This document shows, piece after piece, positions 51,703-61,194 of a stretch of 64,000 nucleotides of DNA. The stretch spans positions 434,001-498,000 of the forward strand of contig NZ_JAAAKV010000004.1 in the NCBI RefSeq assembly GCF_009905725.1. Direction: 5' to 3'. Source of the DNA: Emticicia sp. CRIBPO (GTDB lineage: Bacteria > Bacteroidota > Bacteroidia > Cytophagales > Spirosomataceae). The translations under genes and the position numbers were made by a program. A model generated the notes under the pieces. It was given only the letters and a program-made list of their open reading frames with translations, was not told where the DNA came from and searched no databases. Each line of letters starts with the position of its first letter. Positions within the stretch are counted from its first letter, which is position 1.

Positions 51703-53319
51703 ATGAGAGTCAGAATACTTGCAGTTCTAGTCTTATTGTCTTTTAGTGCTTTTTCGCAAAAGAAAAAAGAACCCCTACCGGATAAACCAAAGCTTGTCGT
51801 GGGAATCATTGTCGATCAGATGCGGTATGAATACCTGTACAGGTTTTATTCAAGATATTCAGATAAAGGTTTGAAGAGGTTAATGAATGAAGGATTTAAC
51901 TGCCGTAATAACCACTATCACTATGCTTCTACCATCACAGGCCCTGGTCATGCCCATGTGTATACAGGTTCTGTTCCTGCCATCACCGGGATCGTCGGGA
52001 ATGACTGGTACGAAAGATCCCTCAAAAAATCAATGTATGTGGTTTCTGACTCCACCGTTTCTATTGTAGGAGAGGGTAACCCTAATGCCGGGAAGATGTC
52101 GCCTAAAAACCTGAAGGCCACTACCATCACAGATCAGCTGAGAATTGCTTCGCAGTTTAAGTCTAAGGTGGTTGGTGTGGCTTTCAAAGACAGGGGAGCC
52201 ATCCTGCCTGCCGGACACACCGGATCAGCATATTGGTTTGATACTAAAAATGCCAACTGGATCACCAGTACTTATTATACCAAGGAGTTGCCTAAATGGG
52301 TGAAGGATTTTAACGACCGTAAATTACCTGAGTCGTACACCAAGCTGCCATGGGAGACCTTGTATCCGATTGATACGTACACAGCCTCTGAAGGTGATGA
52401 TCAGCCTTATGAAAGCCTGATTGCGGGGGATGTTAAACCGGTTTTTCCTCATAAAGTAACCATCGGAAGTTTAGCTTCCACACCGTTCGGTAACAACCTC
52501 ACCAAAGAATTTGCTATTGCGGCTATCGAAGCTGAGCAACTGGGAAGGGGTGAAGCAACAGACTTTTTAGCAGTCAGTTTTTCTTCTACTGATTATGTTG
52601 GCCACGCTTTCGGTCCCCAGTCTAAAGAAATTGAAGATGTTTACCTTCGTTTCGACAAAGATATTGAAGACCTTCTGACCCACCTGGACAAAACCGTAGG
52701 GGCAGGCAAATACACGGTGTTCCTTTCAGCTGACCATGCTGTGGCGGAGGTTCCGGCATTTTTGAAAAAACACAATGTGCCTTCCGGATTATTTGTAGGG
52801 GGTGAGCTGGAGAAATTTGCCAATGCGGCCATCAGCAGTGTATTGGGTGAAGGCAAATGGGTAACCACCGAAGACAACTACCAGCTATACATGAACGACG
52901 CCCTGCTTACTGAAAAGAAAGTGACTATTCCTCAGATCGTGGATATCCTGAGAACCAAAAGCATTGAGCACGAGGGTATTTACAACATCGTTGACCTTCG
53001 CAATGCCAATATGCACTCCGTACCGCAGTATTTCAGAGAAAAGATCATTAATGTGTATAATCCTAAAAGAAGTGGTGACATCATGATCCTTCCGGAGCCA
53101 GCCTGGATGGCCGGTTACGTCAAAGGAACAACCCACGGCACCATGTACAATTATGATACGCACGCACCGCTGTTGTGGTTTGGATGGGGAATTAACAAGG
53201 GTGAGACCACTCAGCCGACTTATATCTCGGATATAGCCCCTACATTGGCCATGTTGCTTAAGATTCTTGAGCCGAACGGTTCGGTAGGTAAGCCGATACA
53301 GGAAGTGTTGAAGAAATAA
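51703..53319 (+). CDS. PafA-type alkaline phosphatase
   Basis: A 538-residue periplasmic phosphatase of the PafA group of the alkaline phosphatase superfamily. Signal peptide about 1-18. Active-site residues align one-to-one, by position, with the well-studied PafA: Asp38, nucleophile Thr79 (STITGPGHA), Asn100, Lys162 and Arg164 (FKDRG). They are followed by Asp297/His301 (STDYVGH) and Asp344/His345 (LSADH) for zinc. The KxR pair and Asn mark a phosphomonoesterase, not a diesterase. PafA is the main phosphate-scavenging monoesterase of many Bacteroidota. A TATTTTTG box lies at 51668-51675. Confidence 0.92.
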   Translation: MRVRILAVLVLLSFSAFSQKKKEPLPDKPKLVVGIIVDQMRYEYLYRFYSRYSDKGLKRLMNEGFNCRNNHYHYASTITGPGHAHVYTGSVPAITGIVGNDWYERSLKKSMYVVSDSTVSIVGEGNPNAGKMSPKNLKATTITDQLRIASQFKSKVVGVAFKDRGAILPAGHTGSAYWFDTKNANWITSTYYTKELPKWVKDFNDRKLPESYTKLPWETLYPIDTYTASEGDDQPYESLIAGDVKPVFPHKVTIGSLASTPFGNNLTKEFAIAAIEAEQLGRGEATDFLAVSFSSTDYVGHAFGPQSKEIEDVYLRFDKDIEDLLTHLDKTVGAGKYTVFLSADHAVAEVPAFLKKHNVPSGLFVGGELEKFANAAISSVLGEGKWVTTEDNYQLYMNDALLTEKKVTIPQIVDILRTKSIEHEGIYNIVDLRNANMHSVPQYFREKIINVYNPKRSGDIMILPEPAWMAGYVKGTTHGTMYNYDTHAPLLWFGWGINKGETTQPTYISDIAPTLAMLLKILEPNGSVGKPIQEVLKK

Positions 53320-53341
53320 ACAGGGAATCCGAACCGGGGTT

Positions 53342-53965
53342 TCAGAATCCCGGTTCGAATAAACCATCTCCGAACGGCTTGTCAATAAATATCTTCTTGT
53401 CTCTGATCAGTTTCCTGTTTTCATTGAGAAACTCTGCGAAAAGCTCCATTTGGTGGAGCATCAACCCGAAATCATACTCGCTGGCATAGTAGGTTTCCAC
53501 ATAGACCTCCCGGAAATCATAAATGATGTAATCCATCCGGTCGCATCCCTCATTTCTTAAAGCATACAGGTACAGGTTCTGGAAATTAAACGCAAACTTA
53601 TTGGGCTGGTAGCTGGAAGTTGTTTTAAGGTCAATGACTCTTCTTTCACCTACAACATCGGCATACCCGTAAAACCTGATGTTTTCATGGGTAAATCTTA
53701 TTAACTTTTGGGTGACCCTCCTTTTCGGAAGCATGCTTCTGACTTTCTCCAGCAGCACAGGGTCGTAGGACGAAGGTTTGTTTTTAAGCACGGCATCTTC
53801 AAAAGACATGCCTTTCTGGAATCTTTTCAGTGTTTCTTCATCAAAATCAGGAACCCGGTTGATCCTGTTCAGGAGTTGCCTGAAATGGGTCTCATCCGGG
53901 TTCCGGATATACCTGCCGAATTCATTCAGCAAAGTCGGGTAAAACTGAAATTCTAAAGTCTGCAT
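53342..53965 (-). CDS. Hypothetical protein with PD-(D/E)XK-like motif
   Basis: A 207-residue protein. Seen: RFYGYADVVGERRVIDLKTTSSYQPNKFAFNFQNLYLYAL at about 92-130, which reads like the PD-(D/E)XK catalytic core (an Asp in YADVV, then D-x-K in IDLKTT, then Q-xxx-Y in FQNLYLY). This layout is shared with small Cas4/RecB-type exonucleases, but no Fe-S cysteine cluster is visible. I call it a probable nuclease-fold protein with unproven activity. It is convergent with the PafA gene and sits 34 bp from the ROK gene on the same strand. Confidence 0.65.
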   Translation of the reverse strand: MQTLEFQFYPTLLNEFGRYIRNPDETHFRQLLNRINRVPDFDEETLKRFQKGMSFEDAVLKNKPSSYDPVLLEKVRSMLPKRRVTQKLIRFTHENIRFYGYADVVGERRVIDLKTTSSYQPNKFAFNFQNLYLYALRNEGCDRMDYIIYDFREVYVETYYASEYDFGLMLHQMELFAEFLNENRKLIRDKKIFIDKPFGDGLFEPGF

Positions 53966-53998
53966 GAAATAGGTTTTAGCCTGTCGTTTCAGGATGAT

Positions 53999-54910
53999 TT
54001 ATCTGACGAGCTCTGCCGCACCAAATACCCCCGCACTGTCGCCGAGTTTCGGTTTCAGAAACAGGGTTTCCACTTTACGGTTATTGAAAATGCTGTTTTC
54101 TATTTCTTTGACTCCCTCGGTATAAAGCAGGTCAATGTTGCTCACCCCGCCACCCAGCACAATCACATCAGGGTCAAGGACATTGATGATAGAGGCTATG
54201 GCACTTCCAAATGACTTCATCAGGTGCCTGATCGTGGCGGTCGCATGAGCGTCTGTTCCGGCCAGATGCAGGTCGAGGATTTCTTTCAGAGTCAACTGTT
54301 TACCGCTCAGCCTGGTGTAATATCTCTGCAGGGCAGGACCTGCAAAAATCGTTTCGTTACAACCTTTTTTGCCACAGTAACAATCTTCCCCGTCGGGATC
54401 AAGGACGATATGCCCCCATTCTCCGCCGATGCCATGACGGCCGTTAATGACTTTGCCGTTGACGACCACGCCACCACCCACACCGGTACCCAGGATAACC
54501 CCGAAAACCACATTGGCATCAGGCATCACGTCTTTCACTATACCCATGGTGGTTTCTGCTAAGGCAAAACAGTTGGCGTCATTGGCCATTTCAATCCTGA
54601 CGGCCAGGACTTCCTCCAGGTCTTTTTTCATAGGCTGGCCGTTCATGCAGACTGTATTGCAGTTTTTCATGGTCTGGCTGCCCGGATCCAATGTGCCGGG
54701 TGTACTGAAACCTATGGCTTCAGGAGTTATCCCGGTTTCTGATTTGAGAAGATCAATAAGTTTTTTTATCTGAGAAAGGATATGCGGATACCCCTGGTCA
54801 GCTTCCGTCGGGACCCGCTTCCTGATAATAATCTCGTTAGAATCTTTTTCAATGATTATCCCCTCTATTTTGGTGCCCCCCAGGTCAACACCCCAAAGAT
54901 ATTTGCTCAT
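53999..54910 (-). CDS. ROK-family sugar kinase (glucokinase-like)
   Basis: A 303-residue ATP-dependent sugar kinase. Seen: GVDLGGTKIEGIIIE (phosphate loop, residues 7-20), EMANDANCFALAE (catalytic Asp), VFGVILGTGVGGGVVVNGKV, HGIGGEWGHI (zinc His) and the zinc motif CYCGKKGCNET. All ROK signatures are present and no helix-turn-helix precedes, so it is an enzyme, not a repressor. Likely phosphorylates glucose, mannose or N-acetyl sugars. The upstream region is purine-rich (54960-55020). Confidence 0.92.
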   Translation of the reverse strand: MSKYLWGVDLGGTKIEGIIIEKDSNEIIIRKRVPTEADQGYPHILSQIKKLIDLLKSETGITPEAIGFSTPGTLDPGSQTMKNCNTVCMNGQPMKKDLEEVLAVRIEMANDANCFALAETTMGIVKDVMPDANVVFGVILGTGVGGGVVVNGKVINGRHGIGGEWGHIVLDPDGEDCYCGKKGCNETIFAGPALQRYYTRLSGKQLTLKEILDLHLAGTDAHATATIRHLMKSFGSAIASIINVLDPDVIVLGGGVSNIDLLYTEGVKEIENSIFNNRKVETLFLKPKLGDSAGVFGAAELVR

Positions 54911-54959
54911 TATTGCCTTAATTGTCAGTTTTGTATTCAGACGGCAAGATAATAAAAAA

Positions 54960-55024
54960 TAGGAAAGTAAGGCGAAAGGAAGAAGGAAAAAGGAAAACGG
55001 AGGAGGGAAAATGGAGTGGGTGGA
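54960..55024. other. Purine-rich tract in the 54911-55135 intergenic region
   Basis: About 65 bp of almost pure A and G on the plus strand, with many GGAA/GGAAA steps and only a few pyrimidines. It lies in the leader of the ROK gene on the other strand. It could be slippage-prone or form a triplex; there is no coding signal. Downstream, an imperfect GC-rich hairpin (55056-55082) adjoins the next terminator. Confidence 0.6.
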
Positions 55025-55092
55025 AAGTCAATTACAGAAAAAAGAAAACAAATTAACCCCGGGCCCTCAGACCGGCGGGGGTATAAAAGAAT

Positions 55093-55125
55093 AAAACCCG
55101 GCAGACATAAGGTCTGCCGGGTTTT
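55093..55125 (-). terminator. Terminator of the two-component operon
   Basis: AAAACCCGGCAGAC-ATAAG-GTCTGCCGGGTTTT, a perfect 14-bp stem, 10 bp after the response-regulator stop. Confidence 0.92.
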
Positions 55126-55135
55126 GCCCTGATCA

Positions 55136-55885
55136 TCAAAGACTCATCAGGTCTTTAAATTTGATGGCTTGTCTTCTTGAAATCTCTATTTTTTCTATCT
55201 GGGTATTCTTATCGCCGCTTTTAAGGGTTACCAGCAATCCGCCGGAAAACCATGGTTCTATTTTATCCACCCATTGAAGATTAATGATGTGCTTGCGGTT
55301 GGCTCTGAAATAGATCTTGGGATCAAGTCTTTCTTCCAGGCTGTTCAATGACTTCAGGATCATCGGTTTCTGGTCTTCAAAATGCAGCCTGACGTAATTA
55401 CCCATGGATTCGAAAAGTCTGACCTTACCCAGTTTAACAAACCAGCATTTTTCACCGTCTTTGACAAACACCTGGTCATTTTCAGATAAATAAACAGCTG
55501 AAGAGGCGTTTTCTGTGGTAGTAGTGTTTTTCTTGAGTTCTTCTTCAACCCTCTGGATGGCTTCTGCCAGCCTTCCTGAGTCGATAGGCTTCATCAGATA
55601 ATCCAGGGCATTGAAATCGAATGCTTTCAGGGCATATTCGTCATAAGCCGTGGTAAACACCACCTCCGGAACTTTATCCTCAATGGCTTCCAGCAACTCA
55701 AACCCGTTTTTTCCAGGCATCTGAATGTCCAGGAACAAAAGATCAGGCTGAAGTTCATCTATCATCGGGATGGCTTCTTCGGCATTGGCAGCTTCACCAA
55801 CTATATTTATTCTTGGGAATTCTTCCAGAAGACGTCTCAGCTCGTTTCTTGCCAGACGCTCGTCATCAATAATAATTGCCTTCAT
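55136..55885 (-). CDS. LytTR-family response regulator
   Basis: A 249-residue two-component regulator. Receiver domain 1-120: acidic pair Asp7-Asp8, phospho-acceptor Asp53 (LLFLDIQMPGKNGF), FTTAYDEYALKAFDFNALDYLMKPI with the conserved Thr and Lys. Linker to residue 140, then a LytTR DNA-binding domain (VFVKDGEKCWFVKLGKVRLFESMGNYVRLHFEDQKPMIL, then RLDPKIYFRANRKHIINLQWVDKI). ATG 55885 is preferred to 55957, which lies inside the kinase gene. It follows the kinase gene by 26 bp and is the cognate regulator. Confidence 0.93.
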   Translation of the reverse strand: MKAIIIDDERLARNELRRLLEEFPRINIVGEAANAEEAIPMIDELQPDLLFLDIQMPGKNGFELLEAIEDKVPEVVFTTAYDEYALKAFDFNALDYLMKPIDSGRLAEAIQRVEEELKKNTTTTENASSAVYLSENDQVFVKDGEKCWFVKLGKVRLFESMGNYVRLHFEDQKPMILKSLNSLEERLDPKIYFRANRKHIINLQWVDKIEPWFSGGLLVTLKSGDKNTQIEKIEISRRQAIKFKDLMSL

Positions 55886-55911
55886 AGGGTTAATAAGTTT
55901 ACATGTTGTCT

Positions 55912-56973
55912 TTAAGTAGTGACCAGGACATCCAGCGGAATGGTTATTTCGGCACAAACCGTCAGTTCATCCTGTTCATAAATCCTGAAATTGGCCTTTT
56001 CACCATACAATAGCTTCAGGCGTTTAATGGTATTGATCAATCCGAAACCGCCGGCTTCAGATTTTGATTCTGTTGTGTAGAGGCGTCCTGTATTCCGGAT
56101 CTTGATATAAAGAAAATCATCAGATTTACTGGTATTGATTTCCACAAAACCCCATCTCAGGGCCTTCTGAACACCGTGTTTGATGGCATTCTCTACCAAA
56201 GTCTGGAGCATCATCGGAGGCACCTGAACACCCAGGGTATTCTCGTCTATGTCCCATTTGACCTGCAGACGCTCTTCATACCTTACTTTTTCAAGCCCGA
56301 GATAATCTTCGATGGTTTTAAGCTCTTCCTTGAGAGAAACCGTAGTCCTCCGGTCTGCCACAAGTGAACTCCTCAGGATGTTCGAAAGCTGGGTAATGCC
56401 CGTCTGGGCTTTCTGAGGGTTTTCTACGATCAGGGCCCTGATGCTGTTAAGGGCATTGAACATAAAATGAGGGTTCATCTGGGCCCTGAGGATTTTGGCT
56501 TCAGAGGCTTCAACCGAAGTCTGAAGTTTGATCCTTTCGATGGCGTCGTTTTTACGCTCGTTGGTATAAGCGTAGGACACATACAGCAGAATCCATATCG
56601 TAAACGGCTTGCTCCATGTCACGATATAAGAGATGTCGATCAGTGCCCAGTGCATTTTTTCAGTGTTGATGATTTCGCTGTCAAGCGGAATGTTGATGGC
56701 AGTCATGACAAAAGCCATCAGTAATATCACACCAAAACACCTGAAGATCAACTGAAGAATGGGGAGTTTTATCCAGTTATACTTCTTGAATATCATTCTG
56801 AAAAAATGAGTGAGCGATATACAGGCAATGATATTGACCACACAATTGCCGATAAGATCACTGAACTCATCATAATTGAACGAAAACATTGCAATATGAT
56901 TGATCAGAAAGGTGAGGAGATAGAATGTCCACCCCATGATCTGAGAAAACCAATACGCCTGTTTTTGATTCAT
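55912..56973 (-). CDS. LytS-type sensor histidine kinase
   Basis: A 353-residue membrane histidine kinase. Hydrophobic segments at about residues 10-28, 42-58, 75-95 and 120-140 form a four-helix membrane domain. The His_kinase domain starts at ILRAQMNPHFMFNALNSIRAL (phospho-accepting His, near 170). The HATPase_c domain has QVPPMMLQTLVENAIKHGVQ (N box) and EAGGFGLINTIKRLKLLYG (G boxes). Signal unknown. A TATTTTTG box on the minus strand lies at 56999-57006. Confidence 0.92.
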   Translation of the reverse strand: MNQKQAYWFSQIMGWTFYLLTFLINHIAMFSFNYDEFSDLIGNCVVNIIACISLTHFFRMIFKKYNWIKLPILQLIFRCFGVILLMAFVMTAINIPLDSEIINTEKMHWALIDISYIVTWSKPFTIWILLYVSYAYTNERKNDAIERIKLQTSVEASEAKILRAQMNPHFMFNALNSIRALIVENPQKAQTGITQLSNILRSSLVADRRTTVSLKEELKTIEDYLGLEKVRYEERLQVKWDIDENTLGVQVPPMMLQTLVENAIKHGVQKALRWGFVEINTSKSDDFLYIKIRNTGRLYTTESKSEAGGFGLINTIKRLKLLYGEKANFRIYEQDELTVCAEITIPLDVLVTT

Positions 56974-57072
56974 AATGATGCCATCACTTACGATTTTTCA
57001 AAAATAACTGATAAAACCCAAAACACCCCGATTATATGACCAGAGGTAATCTGGTTTTTTGAATGGACAAAA

Positions 57073-57711
57073 TCACACTTTCAACATTTCCAGGTGACTT
57101 ACATCATTATGGAGCAGTATGCTGAACTCGGATGTTTCATAATTATACGATAATTTATAAAGACAAACATTCTGATGCTCAAACCGGTCCATTTCTGATA
57201 GCGGAAGACCACTGATGTGAGCCAGCAATATTCTCATGGCCCTGCCGTGCATCGCAATCAGGATAAGGCTTTCGTCGGTATTGGCCAGAATCTTTTTTAA
57301 AGCCACTTTCTGTCTGACAGCCACCTGTTCAGGACTTTCACCGTCTTCTGCCGGTAAATGGGTGTCTCCCTTTTGCCAGCCTTCAAGCAACTCCTTATAA
57401 TATTGATCGTCCACAGGGTTGGGTGTTCTTCCTTCCTTGCTGCCCCAGCTGATCTCATTGAGTTCAGCCAACTCCTCATGAGGAATACCGAGCTTTAAAA
57501 AATTTTCAACAGTCTGATGTGTGCGGATTAAAACGGAAGTATAAACCTTTTGGAACGGAACGTCCTGATAAGCGTCAAAAAAAGCCTGAGCCTGAGCCCT
57601 TCCTTTTTCATTCAGCTCGGAGTTAACCCCGCTGCCCTGAATAATTCCCAACCTGTTAAATTCTGTTTCACCATGTCTGATCAGATAAATTTCTTTTAGA
57701 GAAGAATGCAT
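57073..57711 (-). CDS. Histidine phosphatase family protein (phosphoglycerate-mutase-like)
   Basis: A 212-residue enzyme with the RHGE motif (IYLIRHGETEFNRLGIIQGSG), catalytic second His region LIAMHGRAMRILLAHI, and the Glu region LNEISWGSKEGR. The similarity is to cobalamin/phosphoglycerate-type phosphatases of unspecific substrate. It ends 100 bp before the kinase start on the same strand. A TATTTTTG box at 57763-57770 (minus strand) lies upstream. Confidence 0.88.
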   Translation of the reverse strand: MHSSLKEIYLIRHGETEFNRLGIIQGSGVNSELNEKGRAQAQAFFDAYQDVPFQKVYTSVLIRTHQTVENFLKLGIPHEELAELNEISWGSKEGRTPNPVDDQYYKELLEGWQKGDTHLPAEDGESPEQVAVRQKVALKKILANTDESLILIAMHGRAMRILLAHISGLPLSEMDRFEHQNVCLYKLSYNYETSEFSILLHNDVSHLEMLKV

Positions 57712-57778
57712 TTTTTTCCTTTGGTTTAAATCATTTATGGTTTATTTGTAACAAAATTTTCACAAAAATACGAAACAC

Positions 57779-58201
57779 ATGTTTAATAAGACCATTGCCT
57801 TACAAAAATTAGCAGAAATCGATGAATATTCACTTCCAAGACACATCGGGATTGAATATATCGAAATCGGAGAGGATTTTATCACGGCAAAAATGCCTGT
57901 GGATCACAGGACGAAGCAACCTTTCGGTATTTTACATGGCGGGGCTTCGGTGGTCCTGGCTGAAACGCTCGGCAGTGTGGCTTCTTACCTTTGTCTTACA
58001 GACCCGGTGAAGCAAAGGGCCGTAGGACTGGAAATCAATGCCAATCACCTGCGTCCGGTAAGTGAGGGATGGGTGTATGGTAAAGTAACTGCAGTGCATC
58101 TGGGTCGCAAAACACACCTCTGGGACATCAAGATCACCAATGAAGAAGGCAAGCTGGTCTGTGTCAGCCGTATCACCGTGATGATTGTTGAGCAGGTATA
58201 A
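57779..58201 (+). CDS. Hotdog-fold acyl-CoA thioesterase (PaaI/MenI-like)
   Basis: A 140-residue 4HBT-type thioesterase. Seen: GIEYIEIGEDFITAKMPVDHRTKQPFGILHGGASVVLAETLGSVAS with the HGG and the catalytic Glu (LAETLG), then LEINANHLRPVSEGWVYGKVTAVHLGRKTHLWDIKI. Such enzymes release CoA from aryl- or acyl-CoA, for example in menaquinone synthesis. No men gene is adjacent, so the substrate is open. Divergent from the phosphatase. Confidence 0.9.
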   Translation: MFNKTIALQKLAEIDEYSLPRHIGIEYIEIGEDFITAKMPVDHRTKQPFGILHGGASVVLAETLGSVASYLCLTDPVKQRAVGLEINANHLRPVSEGWVYGKVTAVHLGRKTHLWDIKITNEEGKLVCVSRITVMIVEQV

Positions 58202-58246
58202 ATGGCTCAATTTTTGCTTTGAACTAATGAAAAATTTACCATATTG

Positions 58247-59056
58247 ATGAGAAAAATTTATATAATAATGATGCTTTTGGGTGCTTATCTCTCAAAAGCC
58301 CAGGTAGTCACACCTAAAGATTCGAGTACCTTAAAAAAGGACACTGCAAAAGAAGTTTACAAGCCAGCCATTCCGGTAGAAATAGATACCCTGTCATATG
58401 CCCAGGAATATAAAAGAGGGGTCTGGCGGACCACCTGGGGCGTGCGTGGTGGTGTCAGCCAGGGCAAATACAAAATCGGGGAGGCACAGGTCATTCGTGT
58501 CAGCAGCAGCGGGACACCTTTGCTGGTAGACGGTAAGGTAGTCAGGGATAACCTGGTGATCAATGAGGATTTTGCGACAGGATTTACCGCCGGGTTCTTC
58601 ATGAGATTTGTCAGGGGCTCATTCTATATTCAGCCGGAGGTCAATTACGCACAAAAGGCCGGTAAATTTGATATCATTGCCAGCAACGGAAACCTTTTTA
58701 AGCGGGTAGACGGATCTTTTTCTTCGCTGGACGTTCCTGTATTGCTGGGTCTCAGATTCAGAAAAACAAGGATATTCTTTGGCCCTACGGCTAATTTCGG
58801 TTTAAAGCTCAACAAAAATATGAAAGAAGCCATCGGGCTTTATTCTGTAGAGAACCTTGACAAGTCGTTCTTTGAGAAGCCTAAATTCAATATTCAGACA
58901 GGGATCGGTTTTGAGTTCGGGAAGTTTCTTGTTGATTTCAGATATGAAAAGAGCCTGAACTCTTATACTTCAATTAAACTCGGGCCGTCAAATTCCCCTC
59001 AGGCTTTTGAATTGTTTCCGGATGCCTTCCATTTCTCTATCGGGTACATTCATTAA
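58247..59056 (+). CDS. PorT-family outer membrane beta-barrel protein
   Basis: A 269-residue exported protein. Signal peptide about 1-18 (IIMMLLGAYLSKAQ) and a Pro/Lys-rich linker, then about eight alternating beta segments such as WGVRGGVSQGKY, GFTAGFFMRFVRGSFYIQPEVNYAQKAG, FSSLDVPVLLGLRFRKTRIFFGPTANFGLKL and FLVDFRYEKSLNSYT. It is of the PorT / outer-membrane-protein_beta-brl_2 type, which assists type IX secretion or envelope work in Bacteroidota. ATG 58247 is used instead of TTG 58244. It is 45 bp after the thioesterase gene. Confidence 0.82.
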   Translation: MRKIYIIMMLLGAYLSKAQVVTPKDSSTLKKDTAKEVYKPAIPVEIDTLSYAQEYKRGVWRTTWGVRGGVSQGKYKIGEAQVIRVSSSGTPLLVDGKVVRDNLVINEDFATGFTAGFFMRFVRGSFYIQPEVNYAQKAGKFDIIASNGNLFKRVDGSFSSLDVPVLLGLRFRKTRIFFGPTANFGLKLNKNMKEAIGLYSVENLDKSFFEKPKFNIQTGIGFEFGKFLVDFRYEKSLNSYTSIKLGPSNSPQAFELFPDAFHFSIGYIH

Positions 59057-59089
59057 AATGTAATAACTTTTACCGGCTTCATATAAATC

Positions 59090-59118
59090 AGAAAGGCCAC
59101 CCGTCGGGTGGCCTTTCT
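59090..59118. terminator. Bidirectional terminator
   Basis: AGAAAGGCCACCC-GTC-GGGTGGCCTTTCT, a perfect 13-bp stem between the convergent PorT-like and ftsH genes. Confidence 0.92.
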
Positions 59119-59138
59119 GTATGATTAAGCATCTGAGA

Positions 59139-61169
59139 TCAGTCTTTCTTTTCTTCTTCTGCCACTTCTTCTTTCTTCTCTTCTTCCGGTTCAACGTCTT
59201 TCTTATCAAGGAACTCCTGATAAACGGTCGGTCTGTCGAAAGGTCTTTCACCGATCATCTCAACCAGGTCATGCTGATAGATAATCTCTCTTTTCAGAAG
59301 TTCTTTAGCCAGGATATCCAGCAGGTCTTTTTTCTCAATCAACATATTCCTGGTGCGAAGGTAGGCTTCATCAATCAGTTTTTTAACTTCCTGGTCAATG
59401 ATCTGAGCCGTCTGATCAGAATAAGGTTTGGTGAATGAGTATTCAGATTGTCCTTTTGAATCATAGAACGAAAGGTGTCCGATCTTGTCGTTAAGACCAT
59501 AAATCGTGACCATGCTGTAAGCCATCTTAGTTATTTTTTCAAGATCACTCAAAGCCCCTGTTGAGATCTTACCAAATACGACGTCTTCAGCGGCACGGCC
59601 ACCTAAAGCCATACACATTTCGTCAAACAATTGTTCTGTACGATAAAGATACTGCTCACGCGGTAAATACTGGGCGTAACCTAAAGCGGCAATACCTCTC
59701 GGTACGATACTCACTTTAACCAAAGGGTTGGCATGCTCAAGGAACCACCCGGTGATCGCATGTCCGGCTTCGTGGTAAGCAACGATTTCTTTCTCTTCCG
59801 GTGATATAAGTTTATTTTTCTTTTCAAGCCCTCCGATCTCACGATCAATAGCATCCTGAAAATCTTTCATTTCAATTTCTTTCTTGCCTCTTCTGGCAGC
59901 TAACAAAGCAGCTTCATTACAAACGTTGGCAATTTCAGCACCGGCAAATCCCGGAGTCTGAGCCGAAAGTTTCTTGGCATCCACTTCAGCCGCCAGTTTT
60001 AACGGACGCATGTGTACTTTGAAAATCGCTTCGCGACCTACAATATCCGGAACATCCACGCTGATCTGTCTGTCGAAACGACCCGGACGAAGCAGGGCAG
60101 GATCCAGAACGTCAGGACGGTTGGTCGCTGCAAGAATGATGATACCTGAATCAGAGCCGAAGCCATCCATTTCCACCAAAAGTGAGTTCAGGGTGTTTTC
60201 TCTTTCGTCATTACCACCAGGCATGGCACCACGCCCTCTTGAACGGCCCACAGCATCAATCTCATCAATAAAGATGATACAAGGTGCTTTTTCCTTAGCT
60301 TGCTTGAATAAATCCCTTACACGGGCAGCTCCCACACCGACAAACATTTCTACAAAGTCTGAACCGGAAAGAGAGAAGAACGGCACGCTGGCTTCACCTG
60401 CAACAGCCTTGGCCATCAAGGTTTTACCTGTACCCGGAGGGCCTACCAGCAAAGCACCTTTCGGTATTTTACCACCCAATTCCGTATACTTGCCCGGCTT
60501 TTTAAGGAATTCAACAATCTCTGTCAGTTCTTCTTTGGCTTCGTCAAGACCGGCAACATCCTTAAATGTGATTTTTACCTTATTATCTGCATCAAACAGA
60601 GCCGCTTTAGACTTTCCGATATTGAACAGGGCACCACCAGGGCCACCGCCACCGGTCATACGCGTCATCAGGAAATACATAAGACCGAAGAAGAAAATCA
60701 GCGGCAGCCACTGCCATACCATACTCATGATGTCTTCACGGTGTATAGGCTCAGGATAAAGGTCGGCTTTCTGATTTTCTGTAAGAGTAGATGACTTCAA
60801 AAATGTTTTGAATTCATCCATAAATGAGTTTTCTGAAACGATATCCACCTTCAGATGAGGTCCGGCTGCATATCGGTTATTTCCTAATAGCTTTTTATAA
60901 TCTGTTTTCTGAAGAGCGGCTTTATTTAAAGTTACTTCTACGATATTATTTCCCGAAACAACAGATACTTTTTCAACATCACCTGCCAGAACCATTCTCT
61001 CAAGATCCTTATATTTGATCGGAGAGAGTGAATTTGACCGTGAGAACACCAAAACTCCGATGATCCCCATGATCAAAGCAGCGACTATCCAACCCTGAAT
61101 ACCACCTGAACCAGGATTTATGTTCTTCTTGGGTTTGTTTGGTGTCTGGTTATTATTATTGTCTGACAT
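59139..61169 (-). CDS. ftsH: ATP-dependent zinc metalloprotease FtsH
   Basis: A 676-residue hexameric membrane protease. Two membrane helices (about 25-44 and 150-170) flank a periplasmic domain. The AAA domain has Walker [16 protein letters not shown] near 235-245, [17 protein letters not shown] (pore and second-region homology) and the [26 protein letters not shown]. Zinc site HEAGH near residue 463, with the third Asp ligand further on. The C-terminal tail is a Glu/Lys-rich stretch ([15 protein letters not shown]). It degrades unstable membrane and cytoplasmic proteins. It follows rsfS by 25 bp, an order conserved in Bacteroidota. Confidence 0.98.
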   Translation of the reverse strand: MSDNNNNQTPNKPKKNINPGSGGIQGWIVAALIMGIIGVLVFSRSNSLSPIKYKDLERMVLAGDVEKVSVVSGNNIVEVTLNKAALQKTDYKKLLGNNRYAAGPHLKVDIVSENSFMDEFKTFLKSSTLTENQKADLYPEPIHREDIMSMVWQWLPLIFFFGLMYFLMTRMTGGGGPGGALFNIGKSKAALFDADNKVKITFKDVAGLDEAKEELTEIVEFLKKPGKYTELGGKIPKGALLVGPPGTGKTLMAKAVAGEASVPFFSLSGSDFVEMFVGVGAARVRDLFKQAKEKAPCIIFIDEIDAVGRSRGRGAMPGGNDERENTLNSLLVEMDGFGSDSGIIILAATNRPDVLDPALLRPGRFDRQISVDVPDIVGREAIFKVHMRPLKLAAEVDAKKLSAQTPGFAGAEIANVCNEAALLAARRGKKEIEMKDFQDAIDREIGGLEKKNKLISPEEKEIVAYHEAGHAITGWFLEHANPLVKVSIVPRGIAALGYAQYLPREQYLYRTEQLFDEMCMALGGRAAEDVVFGKISTGALSDLEKITKMAYSMVTIYGLNDKIGHLSFYDSKGQSEYSFTKPYSDQTAQIIDQEVKKLIDEAYLRTRNMLIEKKDLLDILAKELLKREIIYQHDLVEMIGERPFDRPTVYQEFLDKKDVEPEEEKKEEVAEEEKKD

Positions 61170-61194
61170 ATTAATTAATAAAAAATGTTCAAAA

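Noticed and set aside
57039-57060. ACCAGA-GGTAA-TCTGGT hairpin with T run as terminator of the histidine phosphatase gene
   Set aside because: The T run is on the wrong strand for that gene and the stem is only 6 bp.
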